Positions 34,087 through 44,790 of a stretch of 64,000 nt of DNA are shown one piece after another. The position numbers and the translations under genes are program-made. This stretch comes from Seiridium cupressi. Lineage: Eukaryota; Ascomycota; Sordariomycetes; Amphisphaeriales; Sporocadaceae. Within the stretch, counting starts at the first letter, position 1. Every line of letters begins with the position of its first letter. The DNA is taken from positions 744,001 through 808,000 of the forward strand of contig JARVKI010000005.1 of assembly GCA_036674765.1 (NCBI GenBank). Direction: 5' to 3'. The notes beneath the pieces were generated by a model, which was not told the origin of the DNA, made no database searches, and saw only the letters and a list, made by a program, of their open reading frames with translations.

Positions 34087-34884
34087 AGGGCCATCTGTGG
34101 AGATTTCGAGAAGCAGCAGCGCGTTAGCCACTGAAATCGACTCTGATGGGCTACATATAAAACGCGTCTCAGGTTGCTTCCTGGCCAGACCATGCTCTGC
34201 CGCTTCAGTCGTTCCAAGCTGGTATATGGGACGAACAAGGGGTTTCAGTGGCCTTTTCAAAGTCGGCCTTTAGGAGTGTTCCACCTTTATGGGAACCTAG
34301 ACTTCAGATTCCAATAACGTGTCGCCCCAACATCCAACCAGGGTTGGCCATGATGACTCGTTCTTATCTGACGGCACCTAGTAATAATATTAGATCAAAT
34401 ATCCATTGTTGGTTATTTGCGTAATAATTTATTGTGCCCAAGTTGTACTTTATTAACCTCACACTTTACATTGTGTTATCTAGTTAGAAATCCGACCCTT
34501 CTCGGGAAAAAGTCTGGAATCTCCCCACCACAAGTTGTCATCTTGCTATGGCGTCGCGTTTGTTTTTGGTTACGGTCTTAATGGATGACCCAGGGCCCAA
34601 TGGATTGAGAATTACTCGATCCCTCTCATGGGACTTTCCGATCAATTTTTCGAAATACTGATAGACACAGGAGAGCGGAGAGATTTGTCATTGCTATCAT
34701 CTATATATCCATGACTATGAGCAGGATTGCGCCATGACACCTGATTCGAATATGCCCTCATGATCCGACCTGACGTTTTCATTCTCTAGCCAACCATGCT
34801 TGACGGAACAGGAAGAAAACGAACAAGTATCGCTTTCAGTGACGTGTTCTTCATGTCTCTGAGTCGTGATAAACGCCATCTCTT
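34087..34884. other. Convergent 3' intergenic
   Basis: About 800 bases between the ends of the pantothenate kinase gene and the unknown minus-strand gene. It includes an AT-rich patch near 34380-34490. No gene is supported. Confidence 0.5.
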
Positions 34885-36454
34885 TCAACTCCACATATCC
34901 TCGTCGTCCATAGGTACGGGGCTGTATTGCATTGTACCTAGACGTACACCAGATATGTGTGGAAGGCTGGAGCCATCAGGGCTCGATCCTCTGAGGCCTA
35001 CGTCTTCGAAGTCCTCGTCGCCGTCTTCAAAGAACGTGGGATCACGCATTGGGCTGTCGTCAGACTCAAGTTCTGGCGATGGCAGTTCTAGTGCCGACGG
35101 ATACTCGGGCGGATCGACTGCGATTGGCGATAGGTTCTTGAAATCGTCAAAGAAACCAAGGTCTTCCTGTGCAGGAAGAATCTGCTCCCTGGCGGAGATC
35201 GTCGGGCCCGAAGTAAAACATCGCGTCATATCGTCACTGCTCTTCGGTGGGCAGTGGGTATAGCCCATACCATCAGCGCCCGGTGGTTCTTGCAGGAAGG
35301 CTACCGGGTTACAGTGCTGATGTGTTACTTCGGTTATGACACAGTCGTCTGGATAGGGTGCGGAAAAGATGCAATGCTGAGAATGATCGGACCCGAAAGA
35401 GCACTCCTCGCCCTTTATGTGCCAGTGCCTGGGTCTGCCACGATTCCAGAAGGTTGGACCTAAATCGGCGTAACTACAACAGTGCAAGATCTGCAAAAAT
35501 AGTCAGCTCGACACGTATAACAGCAAACGTTGTGATCGATCATATTGCAGGAAGACATACGCATGCTCGCAGGAAGGATGACTCCTCGTCAGCTGCGTAT
35601 TCAGCTTCGTGCTCGCCATTAGACGACAGCTCATCTGGTGTGTTGATACTGCAGCTGTCGCTACTCCATTCATACCACCGATCTTGGCCATTCTGCGAGG
35701 TGCCGGACATGGTAGGTATCGGATACCGCCTTGTAGATGAAGACACTATACGCTCAATGTCCTTGCGCACAACGGCGGGAATGTCTTCCAGTTTCATAAA
35801 CGGATCGAATGGGAAACTCTGGGGAGAGGCACTTCTCCAGTCACGCAACGCCTGGAGTTGAATATCGAAGAGAGCTTCCTTTCGCGGGAGACTGACAGGA
35901 TTCATCTTATCCAGCTCTGCCAACTCTTTCCATTCCAACTTCGTTTCCATGGGGGACCCGGAGGTCTGAATGATGACCACTGTCCCCCGAGCACCACTTT
36001 TGGACCTTCGAGGCTGGCCATTTAGAAAAGTGACTAACTGACCATCGGCTGCTTCCAAGTGAGGAACCCAGCAGACGAGCGATGACTGGATCTTGGACTG
36101 TTGGTAATCATTGAGCTCGACGATGTCAATCCAGAAAGGCTTTTCAGGAGTAATTTCGTCTTCCCAGTATGCCCAGACAGGATGGAGTAAGGCTTTATCT
36201 TCGGATTTGATGACCACGCCATGAGCCTCAGTATGACCAGCCTCCTTGGACGGATCATCTTGCATAGACGACACATCGTGAATGAGTGTGGTTTGCCCGG
36301 CATTTTGATCGTCACACAAGCGGGCAACAAGTGGTGGTTGTGCGCTCTTAAGGTCAGTGTAAGGCGCCTCGACCTGTAAGGGCTCGATATTGCGGCCACT
36401 GGAAAGCCTACGACGCTGTGTATAATAGCGGACTTTAACATGAAAAATAGCCAT
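34885..36454 (-). CDS. Uncharacterised protein, two exons
   Basis: Exons 36454-35561 and 35490-34885 give 499 residues. The intron (35491-35560) is convincing: GTATGT donor, CTGAC branch, TGCAG acceptor, phase 0, joining SSFLRAC to ILHCCSY. I chose the ATG at 36454 because the open frame further up begins with GTG. I do not recognise a domain. The N-terminal part has basic stretches (YYTQRRRL) and a Trp-rich segment (HPVWAYWEDE, KPFWIDIVEL). The middle is Ser-rich. The second exon holds several Cys/His pairs (HCC, HWHIKGEEC, HSQHC, HQHC) that could bind metal, then an acidic Pro/Ser-rich tail. No membrane span or signal peptide is evident. A nuclear or cytosolic lineage-restricted protein is a guess. 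Confidence 0.65.
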
Positions 36455-37276
36455 GACAATGGGCACTTCTCTGAGCGAGTCAACTTGATTAAACCGTCGG
36501 GCTTGCTCGTGAAAGATGAATATCCTTCGCTTATAGAAACGTGACTATGGCCACATGCTGACAATGTCCACCATGAAGGCTGACCCCAAACCGATTATTA
36601 CACGGAGTCGAAGAAGAGCAACCAACAAAAGCAAAACTGGAGCTGAGACAAGGTCCATTGGCCGGCAGCATACATTCAAGGAGGGCCATGGCTCTCGCAG
36701 TGTCACTCGCATGGGACTCGGCAGAACCGGGCAAAGTGGAACAACCCTCAGGAATAGTTAGCGGAACATTGGGCACTATGCAACGCCGCCAGGTTCGCGG
36801 CCAGGCAGGGTTCTTTTTTTCGCCAACACACGCAGTCTAGGTAGTGCTACCCTGTTCGCTGCAGATGAGGCGGCAGTCGCCGAAACTCTTCCGATCATTG
36901 ATGTGAGGGATGAACAGCAAGTCATTGCGAAGAGTACATGTTGGGGATTATTAATGGCCGTCTTTTAGTCTTGCATAAGCCTGGAGCGAGGCGCACGGCA
37001 ACGCGTCTCACTCCAGCACGCACTGTTCTGCCCCTTGGAGCCAGTGCGCAATCATTTAGTTCTACAATGTTCTCCGTGCCTGAGAGCCCATCACACTCTA
37101 GATGGGACTGAGAGTCATCCTTTTCAGCCCTCCTCTTCGATGTTATTGGGACTAGTCAGCGACCGGTGCCTCTCTGATTGTCGGGCCAAACGCACCAGGT
37201 TCTTTCTGCTTCACAGGCGTAGAAGATGTATCGAAATCACACTTCGATATACGATCGACATGTGCCTTTCGCCATC
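36455..37276. other. Intergenic upstream of unknown gene
   Basis: About 820 bases between AIM11 (its 3' side) and the start of the unknown minus-strand gene, so it should hold that gene's promoter. Small frames on both strands near 36530-36840 are unsupported. Confidence 0.45.
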
Positions 37277-37936
37277 TCAGGTATCTTTCGATCCTGGAGT
37301 TTTGGTGCCGGACTGCTGGCCATCTTTTTGGTCCTGCTGTTGCCGCATCAAATTGGTGACAGCTTCCGTCAACGAGGGTTTGCCATCCTTCTGGTCCTTT
37401 CCTGCCATTATGTCGGAGAAGTACTTTGCTATTTCTTTCTCGGCAGCCTCATCTAGCTCGCCCATGCCCCCCAATGTGTGTTTCCTGGCTGTCTCTCGTA
37501 GCTCTGCCACAGTTGAAATATCAAAAGCCCAAGAAAGACCGCCGGTTGCCATGACACCAAAGCACATTGTGTTGAGTGTTGCCAGCCCCAGCGCCTCGAC
37601 GGCTACCAGCCCTCCGTCGCTCCCAATTTTGCTTGCCGGCCTGTTGCTCTGCTCGAAGAATAAGGGTAGCCCGACAATGTGTTTCCGCGCTACCGCTCGC
37701 CGCGTGATCAGAGTCGAGAATGCGAGGAAGCCGGCTCCGGCAGCGAAGAGTCCGAGTTGACTCAGAGAACGCTGTGACAGGATTGGAGTTCGCGTGTCTG
37801 GTCGAGTGCTCACAGGTGGTGCCGTCTCGACCGCGGGAATGTCCTGGGTCGCAGGAGCTTGAGGTGCTGGTATGGCTGGCTGCCGCCGGTCCTGGTCATC
37901 GTTTGCCATGGTCATTGTTGTACCAAAGGACCACAT
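37277..37936 (-). CDS. AIM11: Altered inheritance of mitochondria protein 11
   Basis: Single exon of 219 residues. The N-terminal about 55 residues are Pro/Ala/Thr rich. Then comes the family core: SLSQLGLFAAGAGFLAFST (first membrane span), the basic LITRRAVARK, and a second span at about 118-138 (GLATLNTMCFGVMATGGLSW). The C-terminus is polar and charged. Aim11 proteins are small mitochondrial membrane proteins found only in fungi. Loss in yeast raises mitochondrial genome loss; the molecular role is unknown. The start is the first in-frame ATG at 37936; an internal Met at codon 8 or 10 could also be used. Confidence 0.85.
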   Translation of the reverse strand: MWSFGTTMTMANDDQDRRQPAIPAPQAPATQDIPAVETAPPVSTRPDTRTPILSQRSLSQLGLFAAGAGFLAFSTLITRRAVARKHIVGLPLFFEQSNRPASKIGSDGGLVAVEALGLATLNTMCFGVMATGGLSWAFDISTVAELRETARKHTLGGMGELDEAAEKEIAKYFSDIMAGKDQKDGKPSLTEAVTNLMRQQQDQKDGQQSGTKTPGSKDT

Positions 37937-38608
37937 GATCGCCAGTCTGCGCTAGAAAATGAAAAATCAGATCAATCGCAGATCGGGCGAAAAGGAAAGA
38001 ACGCCCAAGGATGAGCTGGTCCGCCTGATTCTAAGCCGTTAAGGAAAGTCGTGTCTATGCAAATTACAAGTTAACGATGTTGCTTAGGTGGAGTTTGGAT
38101 CCACTCTGAAAATCCGGGGTAAAATCGCACCGCGACCGGGCGCTATTCATTCCGGATAACAGCAAAAACTCCAGATACAGTATGTGGCAAAAATTATGCA
38201 CCCCTGTCAAGTATCTTATTGAGATAAAAGGTATAAAAGATGGCATAGATTCATACGCCTTACTACATTTAGTTTAAGTCCCCGATAAGATACCCGACGG
38301 GGGTGCATAGTTTTTGCCATATACTGTAGCAATATTCTCGTCTCGAACTCCCTTTTTTTTAATTTTTATTTTTTATTTTTTTATCTCTTGCTACAGACAT
38401 ATAATCAACGTTTCATTCTACTAAAATATGTAACACGGCCCCTTCGGCTCTCTTCTCTACCGATTTCGCTGTTGATATGCCACTTCCCAGCTTATCTTTC
38501 TCTCTTCATTTGTGTCTCTACAGATCCCACTCACACGTGCTAGATTTAGCAGACTTAGGCCGGCGATGGTTTTAGACTTTTCCACCAACGACTATCGATG
38601 GCTCCTGC
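37937..38608. other. Intergenic with TIR element
   Basis: Upstream of AIM11 and downstream of the next minus-strand gene. It holds the inverted-repeat element at 38176-38328 and a T/A-rich tract at about 38351-38382. No gene is supported. Confidence 0.55.
38176..38328. mobile_element. 153-bp MITE with about 43-bp terminal inverted repeats (Tc1/mariner type)
   Basis: The left arm (38176-38218) and the reverse complement of the right arm (38286-38328) match at 38 of 43 positions, and all five differences are transitions. Both arms begin TACAGTAT and share GGCAAAAA and TATGCACCCC. TA at both ends fits the TA target duplication and CAGT-like termini of Tc1/mariner elements. The centre (about 67 bp) has no coding capacity, so this is a non-autonomous miniature element. 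The nearest genes are AIM11 (about 240 bp away) and the unknown gene ending at 38609. Confidence 0.85.
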
Positions 38609-39936
38609 CTATGCATCTTCGTTGAATCCATAATCTAAGGGCCCATCCTCACAATGATTCATGATTCCGTGCATCATGAACACTTCAGGCTTCTCTAAAG
38701 AGCCTGATGGCATTCGTGACTGAGATCTCGAAGCCTGTGTTTGCCGTACCCATTCAAGGACCTCTTGGCGTCTTGGCGCAGGTAGCAACGTCCTCTTCAG
38801 AGATTCATCGGTGTCGAAAGAGAACTCCATGTGCCAATTTTCCGTGTGGAGAACCTCCTCAAACTCGACCCAGGAGTCGTCATTTCCGGGAAGTACATGT
38901 CTCAATATCTGAACCAATAGTTGGAGACACGCCTTTGTGTGCTCGAGCTTGACTTGCAACCAGATGACCTCTGCAGAATCATCCTGTAGCTCCGGGGGCA
39001 GTTCTGCGCGGGAGATCGGATTTTTATCGTCGTAGTTCTTTACCCTGCTGAGGTCCTTGAGAGCTTGGTGAAGATGCTCTAAAGGTTGGCGTAGATCAGT
39101 TGTCCTCCCACTCGACTGGTTACGTTCAACCAGACTATAAGCACGGCGAACGTGTTGGGTGAACGAGCGAAGGAACTGCTGACGTTTTTCATCAAGACTT
39201 GAGTTCTTGGAGCGTGCAAACCAGTATTGCTGGTGAGATTTTTCCCTCCATAGCTTGGGAGGATCAGGCATGTGGAAAGAGATATATGGCGCTTGCAATA
39301 TCTGCGCATCGGTCTCAGGAGGTAGCTCTTTCACTGAGTTTCCTTGAATCAGCGACACTACTCTCGAAGGGGAGTAGCCAACCAGCATTGTGACATTAAG
39401 GCAGTGACTATGAATCTTGAAATGACCTTATATATGACCACCCATGTGCACTCAAGGAGTTCCTATTCGTATAATGAACAGATGAAACCAGGAAACGACT
39501 TACAGGCTTTCTCAGTACTGGTGATCCACGATGCCAGTTTGCTCATGATGTCGAAACCTGGTGTTGCCCTAGGAGTATATGAAAGTAGCTGAGGTGTCCA
39601 TCTCCAGGTAACTATCCTAGTTGTCTCGCTGTTTGGGGGCAGTCTCCATATAAGATTCCCTTTTGTGTTGCATTGCACACAAAGTTCAGAAAACATCTCA
39701 TGTCTGATATAACGAAGCCACCCATGGCCAGAATTATCGGAGGCCATGACGAACACGAAAGAATGACCGAGATAGAAGTACATTTTCTCACGGTCTTCAT
39801 TATCGGTTAAAAGTATATGGCCACCGCATTGGCCGCCCCCAGCCGGGTCATGGGATATTCCGGCACTTCCTGTCTCAGGTACCTCAAGCGGGAATTTGAG
39901 CTGGCCCGGACTATCGTCTCTGTAAACGAAGCTCAC
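38609..39936 (-). CDS. Uncharacterised protein, 5' end unresolved
   Basis: Two joined exons are visible: 39936-39504 and 39357-38609. The intron (39358-39503) has a strong GTAAGT donor. The GTAG acceptor at 39358 is the one that joins EKA to LSLIQGN in frame. The coding frame runs to at least 39936 but only to a GTG, with a stop further up, so either a short first exon is missing from my model or the gene is broken at its start. I recognise no domain. Seen: a hydrophobic/aromatic stretch (MYFYLGHSFVFVMAS), a Cys pair (ELCVQC), and in exon 2 a charged helical region (EKRQQFLRSFTQHVRRAYSL) with a coiled-coil feel. The length from 39936 is 393 residues. Confidence 0.55.
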
Positions 39937-40338
39937 CGCCTTAGTCCCGAAAAGACTGGGTGCAGCAATTGATGCGGAATTGATGCCAAGTGATGTATCA
40001 TTTCAGATCATGGATCGTGTCTGATGAACGGCAATATCATACCCCTGCTGTCTCAGACCACTGATTACGTCCCATCACAAAAGACAGACGGACAGAAAGA
40101 AGAAAATAAAATGGCCAGGCAGCCATATTCCTGCAGGGCGCAACCTGTAGATCTGATAAAAACCATGAGGCTAACAAAGCGGAAGACAAAAATGACCCAC
40201 TTTACCGAGACAACCCTTGCATGCATAGCACTAGTCTAGACTACCTAAGTTAGCCGCTCATCCATTACAACCGTTGTCAACCTCTAGGTCAAACTCACAC
40301 ACCTTCAGAGTCCGATCAGTTCGGGTTACGAGACAAGC
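39937..40338. other. Divergent intergenic
   Basis: 402 bases between the unknown minus-strand gene and the oxygenase gene. It may contain the missing first exon of the former as well as both promoters. I found no ATG exon that splices in frame. Confidence 0.45.
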
Positions 40339-41751
40339 ATGGGGAAAGCCAAAGCACAGAAAACTCGGTCTATCATACAGCAAGCAGCGTCTTCGGGAAA
40401 AACAGACGCGGCGGCCCAGCGGCCCAATTGGCCTCTATTCAAGCCTCCCTTGCCTGTTGCCCATCTGACCCTCGAGCCACCAGTATCTGCCTTTGAGGAC
40501 AAGATCGTGGTGGCTCGGAATTTCTTTCCTAAATCCTTATGCCGCGACTACGTCACCTTTCTGCAGACATTACCTTTGACGACTACCCCCGGACGTCCCA
40601 AGCGTGGGGAAGCGGTTCGAGTGAATGACAGATTTCAGGTCGACGACTTTCAATTTGCCCAACGGCTATGGCTTGAAACTGGCTTGAAGGACCTTGTCAA
40701 CAACGAGTCGGTCAGGCATCTTTGGTGTGCCCACCTCCCATTTGCTAAGATCCTTGACCATTGCTTATTCTGATTCTAAACAAGGGGTGGTGAGGTCGTT
40801 GGATTGAATCCCCGTATCCGTGTGTGTAAGTACAAGAAGCTTGCTTGCATCGATCACAACCCTCCTTTGGTCCTCAAAAGCTGCAGGCTCTATAGTCGTT
40901 TTTTGAGGCACTTGGACCAGATATCGAACCACTTGTCCAATCACCAGGGATCTTTGGTCGTACAGGAAAAATGAGAAGCTGACACGTTCTTTTGTAACAG
41001 ACCATTACGCTAAAGGCCAGTTCTTTGATGCGCACTGTAAGTCTGGCAGAATCTCTCATGGTAACCTGCATACTAGTGCTACATTGTTCTCCTGATCTCG
41101 GTCCAACCTTGAGCAAACGCTACCCAATCACACTACAAACCCAGCTACAGTTCTGAGGCTTTGGGCATCAATGAGCTCGCCACTCCGACCAAGGGAGACC
41201 GATCCGATCTGGAAGCCGAAGTCCCGGTCTGCTTGTTCGGCTATCATGCGTACCGGCTTCCCATAGACTGCTTTGCCTTTTTGGCTCCCTGTTTTTTATC
41301 ATTTCTTTTCTTCTCCACGCTACTGCATCAGTCCCAAAAGGGCTTCTTCAACTTTGGCTAAAGAGCAGAGTTAATATCGGCCTTAGATGATGACTACAAT
41401 GATGTGACCCTCCCTTCCGCCACGGAGGAAGGCGGAAACATCAGCACAAGGACGACTTGGACATTGCTGCTCTACTTGACTTCGGCTGCAGATGGCTGTA
41501 GTGGCGGTGAAACGGTCTTTTATCCCCGTGACAGAAAGGTCGAGAAGGAGGCGATTGCAGTGGGGCTTGAGACGGGCATGTTACTTTTACACAAACATGG
41601 GGACGATTGCTTACTAGTAAGTGTTCTCATACGATTATTGTATACCTCAAACTATTATTCAGCGTACTAACCACGTTGATAGCACGAGGGGCGCGAAGTG
41701 TTAGAAGGCCACAAGTGGATTCTGCGAAGTGATCTCTGTGTGAGGAGATAG
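40339..41751 (+). CDS. 2-oxoglutarate-Fe(II) oxygenase, prolyl 4-hydroxylase-like
   Basis: Five exons, 40339-40724, 40785-40825, 41001-41036, 41387-41616 and 41683-41751, give 253 residues. The double-stranded beta-helix oxygenase core is clear. The N-terminal strand has NPRIRVYHYAKGQFFDAHYDDY, in which HxD gives the first iron ligands. WTLLLYLTS and GGETVFYPR follow. The distal His is in LLHEGREV, followed by GHKWILRSD with the 2-oxoglutarate-binding basic residue. Family members hydroxylate proline or other residues in proteins; the substrate here is unknown. Two very small exons (41 and 36 nt) carry the HYAKGQFFDAH region. The 350-nt third intron (41037-41386) is the longest intron in the window. 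No signal peptide is visible, so the protein is probably cytosolic or nuclear. Confidence 0.9.
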
Positions 41752-43426
41752 GCGCGAGTCTGTGTGCCCACTGTTTACCTCACGTCTTAACAAGCTTATA
41801 CCCAGTGAGCTTCGAAGGCTCAACACCCAGTCATTGAGCTACCACGTGGTATAGAAAACGGACCTTTGACGTCAGGCTGCGTCAGTCGGTATACTCATTG
41901 CCAAGATTACTAGTTAGACGCCAGCCCCGGTCGACTTGGAAGGGCAGATGGTGCCTTGTTCTTGCTTTTGTATCTGCATCAAGAGCAACAGCCAAGAGTT
42001 TCATCGAATTTGACAGTGTCGATCCGTTGATGTAAGGTTCTTTTGGGCTAGACCAATAGGAAGAGCTACCCGAAAGCCTCAAATTTTCTTCAGCTGCGTC
42101 AAGACCACGGCGGGCCTAAGATAGGTCAAACCATGGTAGTGGCATTCGCCCTCCGAAAGGAATCCACCCCTCCATACGTTGGTGACTAGTCTAGGTCTGG
42201 GTTACACAAGTCAACTGTCATACCAGATTCCATCCGTATAATCTCGCAGGATGATAGCCACGTATACTGTGCTTCTTGTAAACAGCCCTGCATGAAAAGA
42301 TATGAGCGCGATGGCAGTCCAACGAACCTGATGTTCCACAAACCCTGAGACGGCCGGTAAAGGTGGAGACCTTTCAATATGAGAAAACATATCGTGATCG
42401 CGTAACCTGTCCTAGGCTTGGAACATACTACCATTACAATGCTCTGTCGCTGAGGCTTCTCTCTATGATCAATACGATCTACAAATAATCCCTATCCCTA
42501 ATGTATTGTGATGCGTTGATTTGAGTTTATTATATCGTGAGACGCTTGAGGCATCATGTGCGAATAGGGACCGCGACGAATTCGTGCGGACGTCCTCAAT
42601 TTAGCTCATGATTTCACTCCCTTGCCCTGTGCTGAAAAGTGCACTCCAATTCAATGTAGCCATTTTTGTACAATCAGTCTTTCCTATATTTTCGCAGAAC
42701 AGTCGACTGAGATTTAGTCGTTCTGGCATGGCAGATGGGGTCATATTTCTTCAAGTGCTTTTCGTTACATGATTGCTCGTTAAAAGACATTGCCAATTAC
42801 AGGATTTCCGAACTAGACACAATAGACTAGAGGAGTCGATTGAATACGAGTCGCTATTAGTTCTGTTTTAGGAAGGCACTACACCTCTAAAGCAGTAGTC
42901 TCTGTGGAGTTTCATGACTCGAAGCAGTCAAGAGAATCCAAACACGAGCTAGGTCTATGTTTCATCCAGTATACACATTGGTTTGATCAAAAATTGATAT
43001 TGCTAGACATAAAGTCAATGTTTCGTCGCCATGACTCTAAGCCAAAGATACGCAAGTAGACAATGAACAAGGAACCGGTATAACACACATACAAACGGAT
43101 TCTTTATTGATCTGACTTAATTATAAGGGCAATCTTTCGTCTCGCGCCATAGCTTTCTTTGACACCTAAATAGTTCCTTGATATTCAGATCTCACATTTC
43201 GGAATACCATTGTATTGTTCTCTTCTGTCGCATTCTTCTTGCAACTAACGTAGCCTCTTGACATATATTCCGGGCATATATATAAACTCGACCAACTTAC
43301 CTCAAGAGCCAGATATCCTCCATAACCATACAACACCCTTGTTCTAGTACCATCAGTGACTCTCGAATTATTCTCCGCAAGTGGATATTACCATAACGAA
43401 GACACAAACTCTACAGCATAGTAACA
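41752..43426. other. 1.7-kb intergenic, no supported gene
   Basis: Short frames only. The last 200 bases hold a good TATA box (listed) and a CA-rich leader that support the small gene at 43427. Confidence 0.5.
43277..43286 (+). promoter_or_regulatory. TATA box of the Ser/Lys/His-rich gene
   Basis: TATATATAAA about 140 bases before the ATG at 43427, followed by a pyrimidine/CA-rich stretch suitable as transcription start and leader. The position is right for a TATA-driven fungal promoter; its activity is inferred. Confidence 0.4.
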
Positions 43427-43855
43427 ATGATTCGCCGCACATTCACCGACGAAAACGGGGAGCAACGTGCTTATATGTATGAGAACCCAGAGCATATGGC
43501 TCATATGTCACAGGATGAGTACTGGAATAATCCAGAGGAGGTCGCCTATTCTTATAGGCCCGAAAGTGGAAACAGACAGGCACGAGACCTTTGTCGAGAA
43601 TCCATCAACCAAGAGAAAGATCGTCACTCCAGTAGCAGTGGAAAGACAGAAAAGCATGGCTCAAGTAAGCATAGCTCTAGTAAGAACAAGTCGTCAAGCA
43701 AGGGTTCGTCGCTGAATTACTTCGCCGGGAGCTCCAGTAGTAGTTCGAGTAAGGACAAGGAGCACAAACACAGCAGCAGCTCAGGTAAAGACCATAAGCA
43801 TGGCAGCAGCTCAAGCAAGCATAAGAGCAGCAGCAGCAGCAGCAAGAGACACTAA
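43427..43855 (+). CDS. Ser/Lys/His-rich small protein, orphan
   Basis: Single exon of 142 residues. The first about 60 residues look like ordinary protein, acidic and Tyr/Met rich (FTDENGEQRAYMYENPEH, MSQDEYWNNPEEVAY). The remainder is almost only Ser, Lys, His and Gly in repeated SSSK, KHGSS and KDHKH units, ending SSSKRH. The DNA there uses mixed AGC, AGT, AGA, AAG and CAT codons rather than a pure microsatellite, which supports selection on protein composition. No signal peptide or membrane span. The tail would be very basic and disordered, with possible roles in nucleic-acid, metal or stress binding. I do not recognise a family. The TATA box and a clean ATG support it being a real gene. 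Confidence 0.6.
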   Translation: MIRRTFTDENGEQRAYMYENPEHMAHMSQDEYWNNPEEVAYSYRPESGNRQARDLCRESINQEKDRHSSSSGKTEKHGSSKHSSSKNKSSSKGSSLNYFAGSSSSSSSKDKEHKHSSSSGKDHKHGSSSSKHKSSSSSSKRH

Positions 43856-44790
43856 GGCTTGTGATATTCATAATAGAGGGCCAGGGGCTTTACGGTGAGT
43901 TAGCTCAAAGTAAGTTAAACCGAACTACATGTAAGTAACGAATTATCATAATAGACTACTATTCTTCTCCTCTTCATTAAAAATGGGCAACGTATGAGTA
44001 TTCGGTGAAGCAGTAAGATTCGCACAATAGTTGGAAAAATATATAAGTTGAAATTTTATATCTACCATTTCAAATATAGCATCACCGGCAAGGGGCTTCA
44101 TCGTTACACCCCACGCGAAAATAATCATCTGACGAGTCCGGTGGAGATGTGCTGATGCTTGCCTCAAATCAGGGAGTCGAGCCACCACCTCGAGTGGATC
44201 GACCCACTACATGCCGCTATGTATTGTGACAAGACACGCACACACGCAAGGGATCTGTTGAATTATCGTAACAGGGGTTCGCTGGATGGACCAGCAACTG
44301 CTGCAAGTAACGTGTTATTCCTGCATTGGGAAGGCCGAGTGAGAATTCATTGAACGCGATGAGTGGTTCGCTAGTCGCTATCTGCGCCAAGATTGTGCTG
44401 ATGCTGGCGTCAACAGATCTCACGGGCTGCATGTGATCTAGACAAAATGCCAATCTGATTCGCAATAAGTACTTGCGGGGCCGCAGGATATGCAGAGTAG
44501 GTGGTATTCAAATGCGATATCACGTGTACCTTACTATGAATGACCTTGCATGAGAGGGGTATGAAGTAGGTGAATTACAAAAAGGTACAAGTCCAAGAGT
44601 CATTATATGAATGATGGACCGATAAGCGGTCAAACCCTGTCCATTGTATGTATTCACACCAGACTGATCCTTGCTGAAAGATTTCATTCTAGCAACTCAT
44701 GAAAAATTTCATACATATCGAGTACCATCTGATCTTGACAGCCCCTGAATAACGGCTATAGGTTCAGCCTCCTCATAAAATCTCGCCAAA
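43856..44790. other. Intergenic before SDR pseudogene
   Basis: 935 bases with only short frames. An AT-rich patch lies near 43910-44070. No gene is supported. Confidence 0.5.

Noticed and set aside
37035..37760. Plus-strand frame of 241 codons
   Set aside because: Antisense to AIM11, which has a clear family match.
40786..40830. GGATTGAATCCCC as a possible tRNA T-arm
   Set aside because: It is inside the oxygenase coding exon and lacks the other arms.
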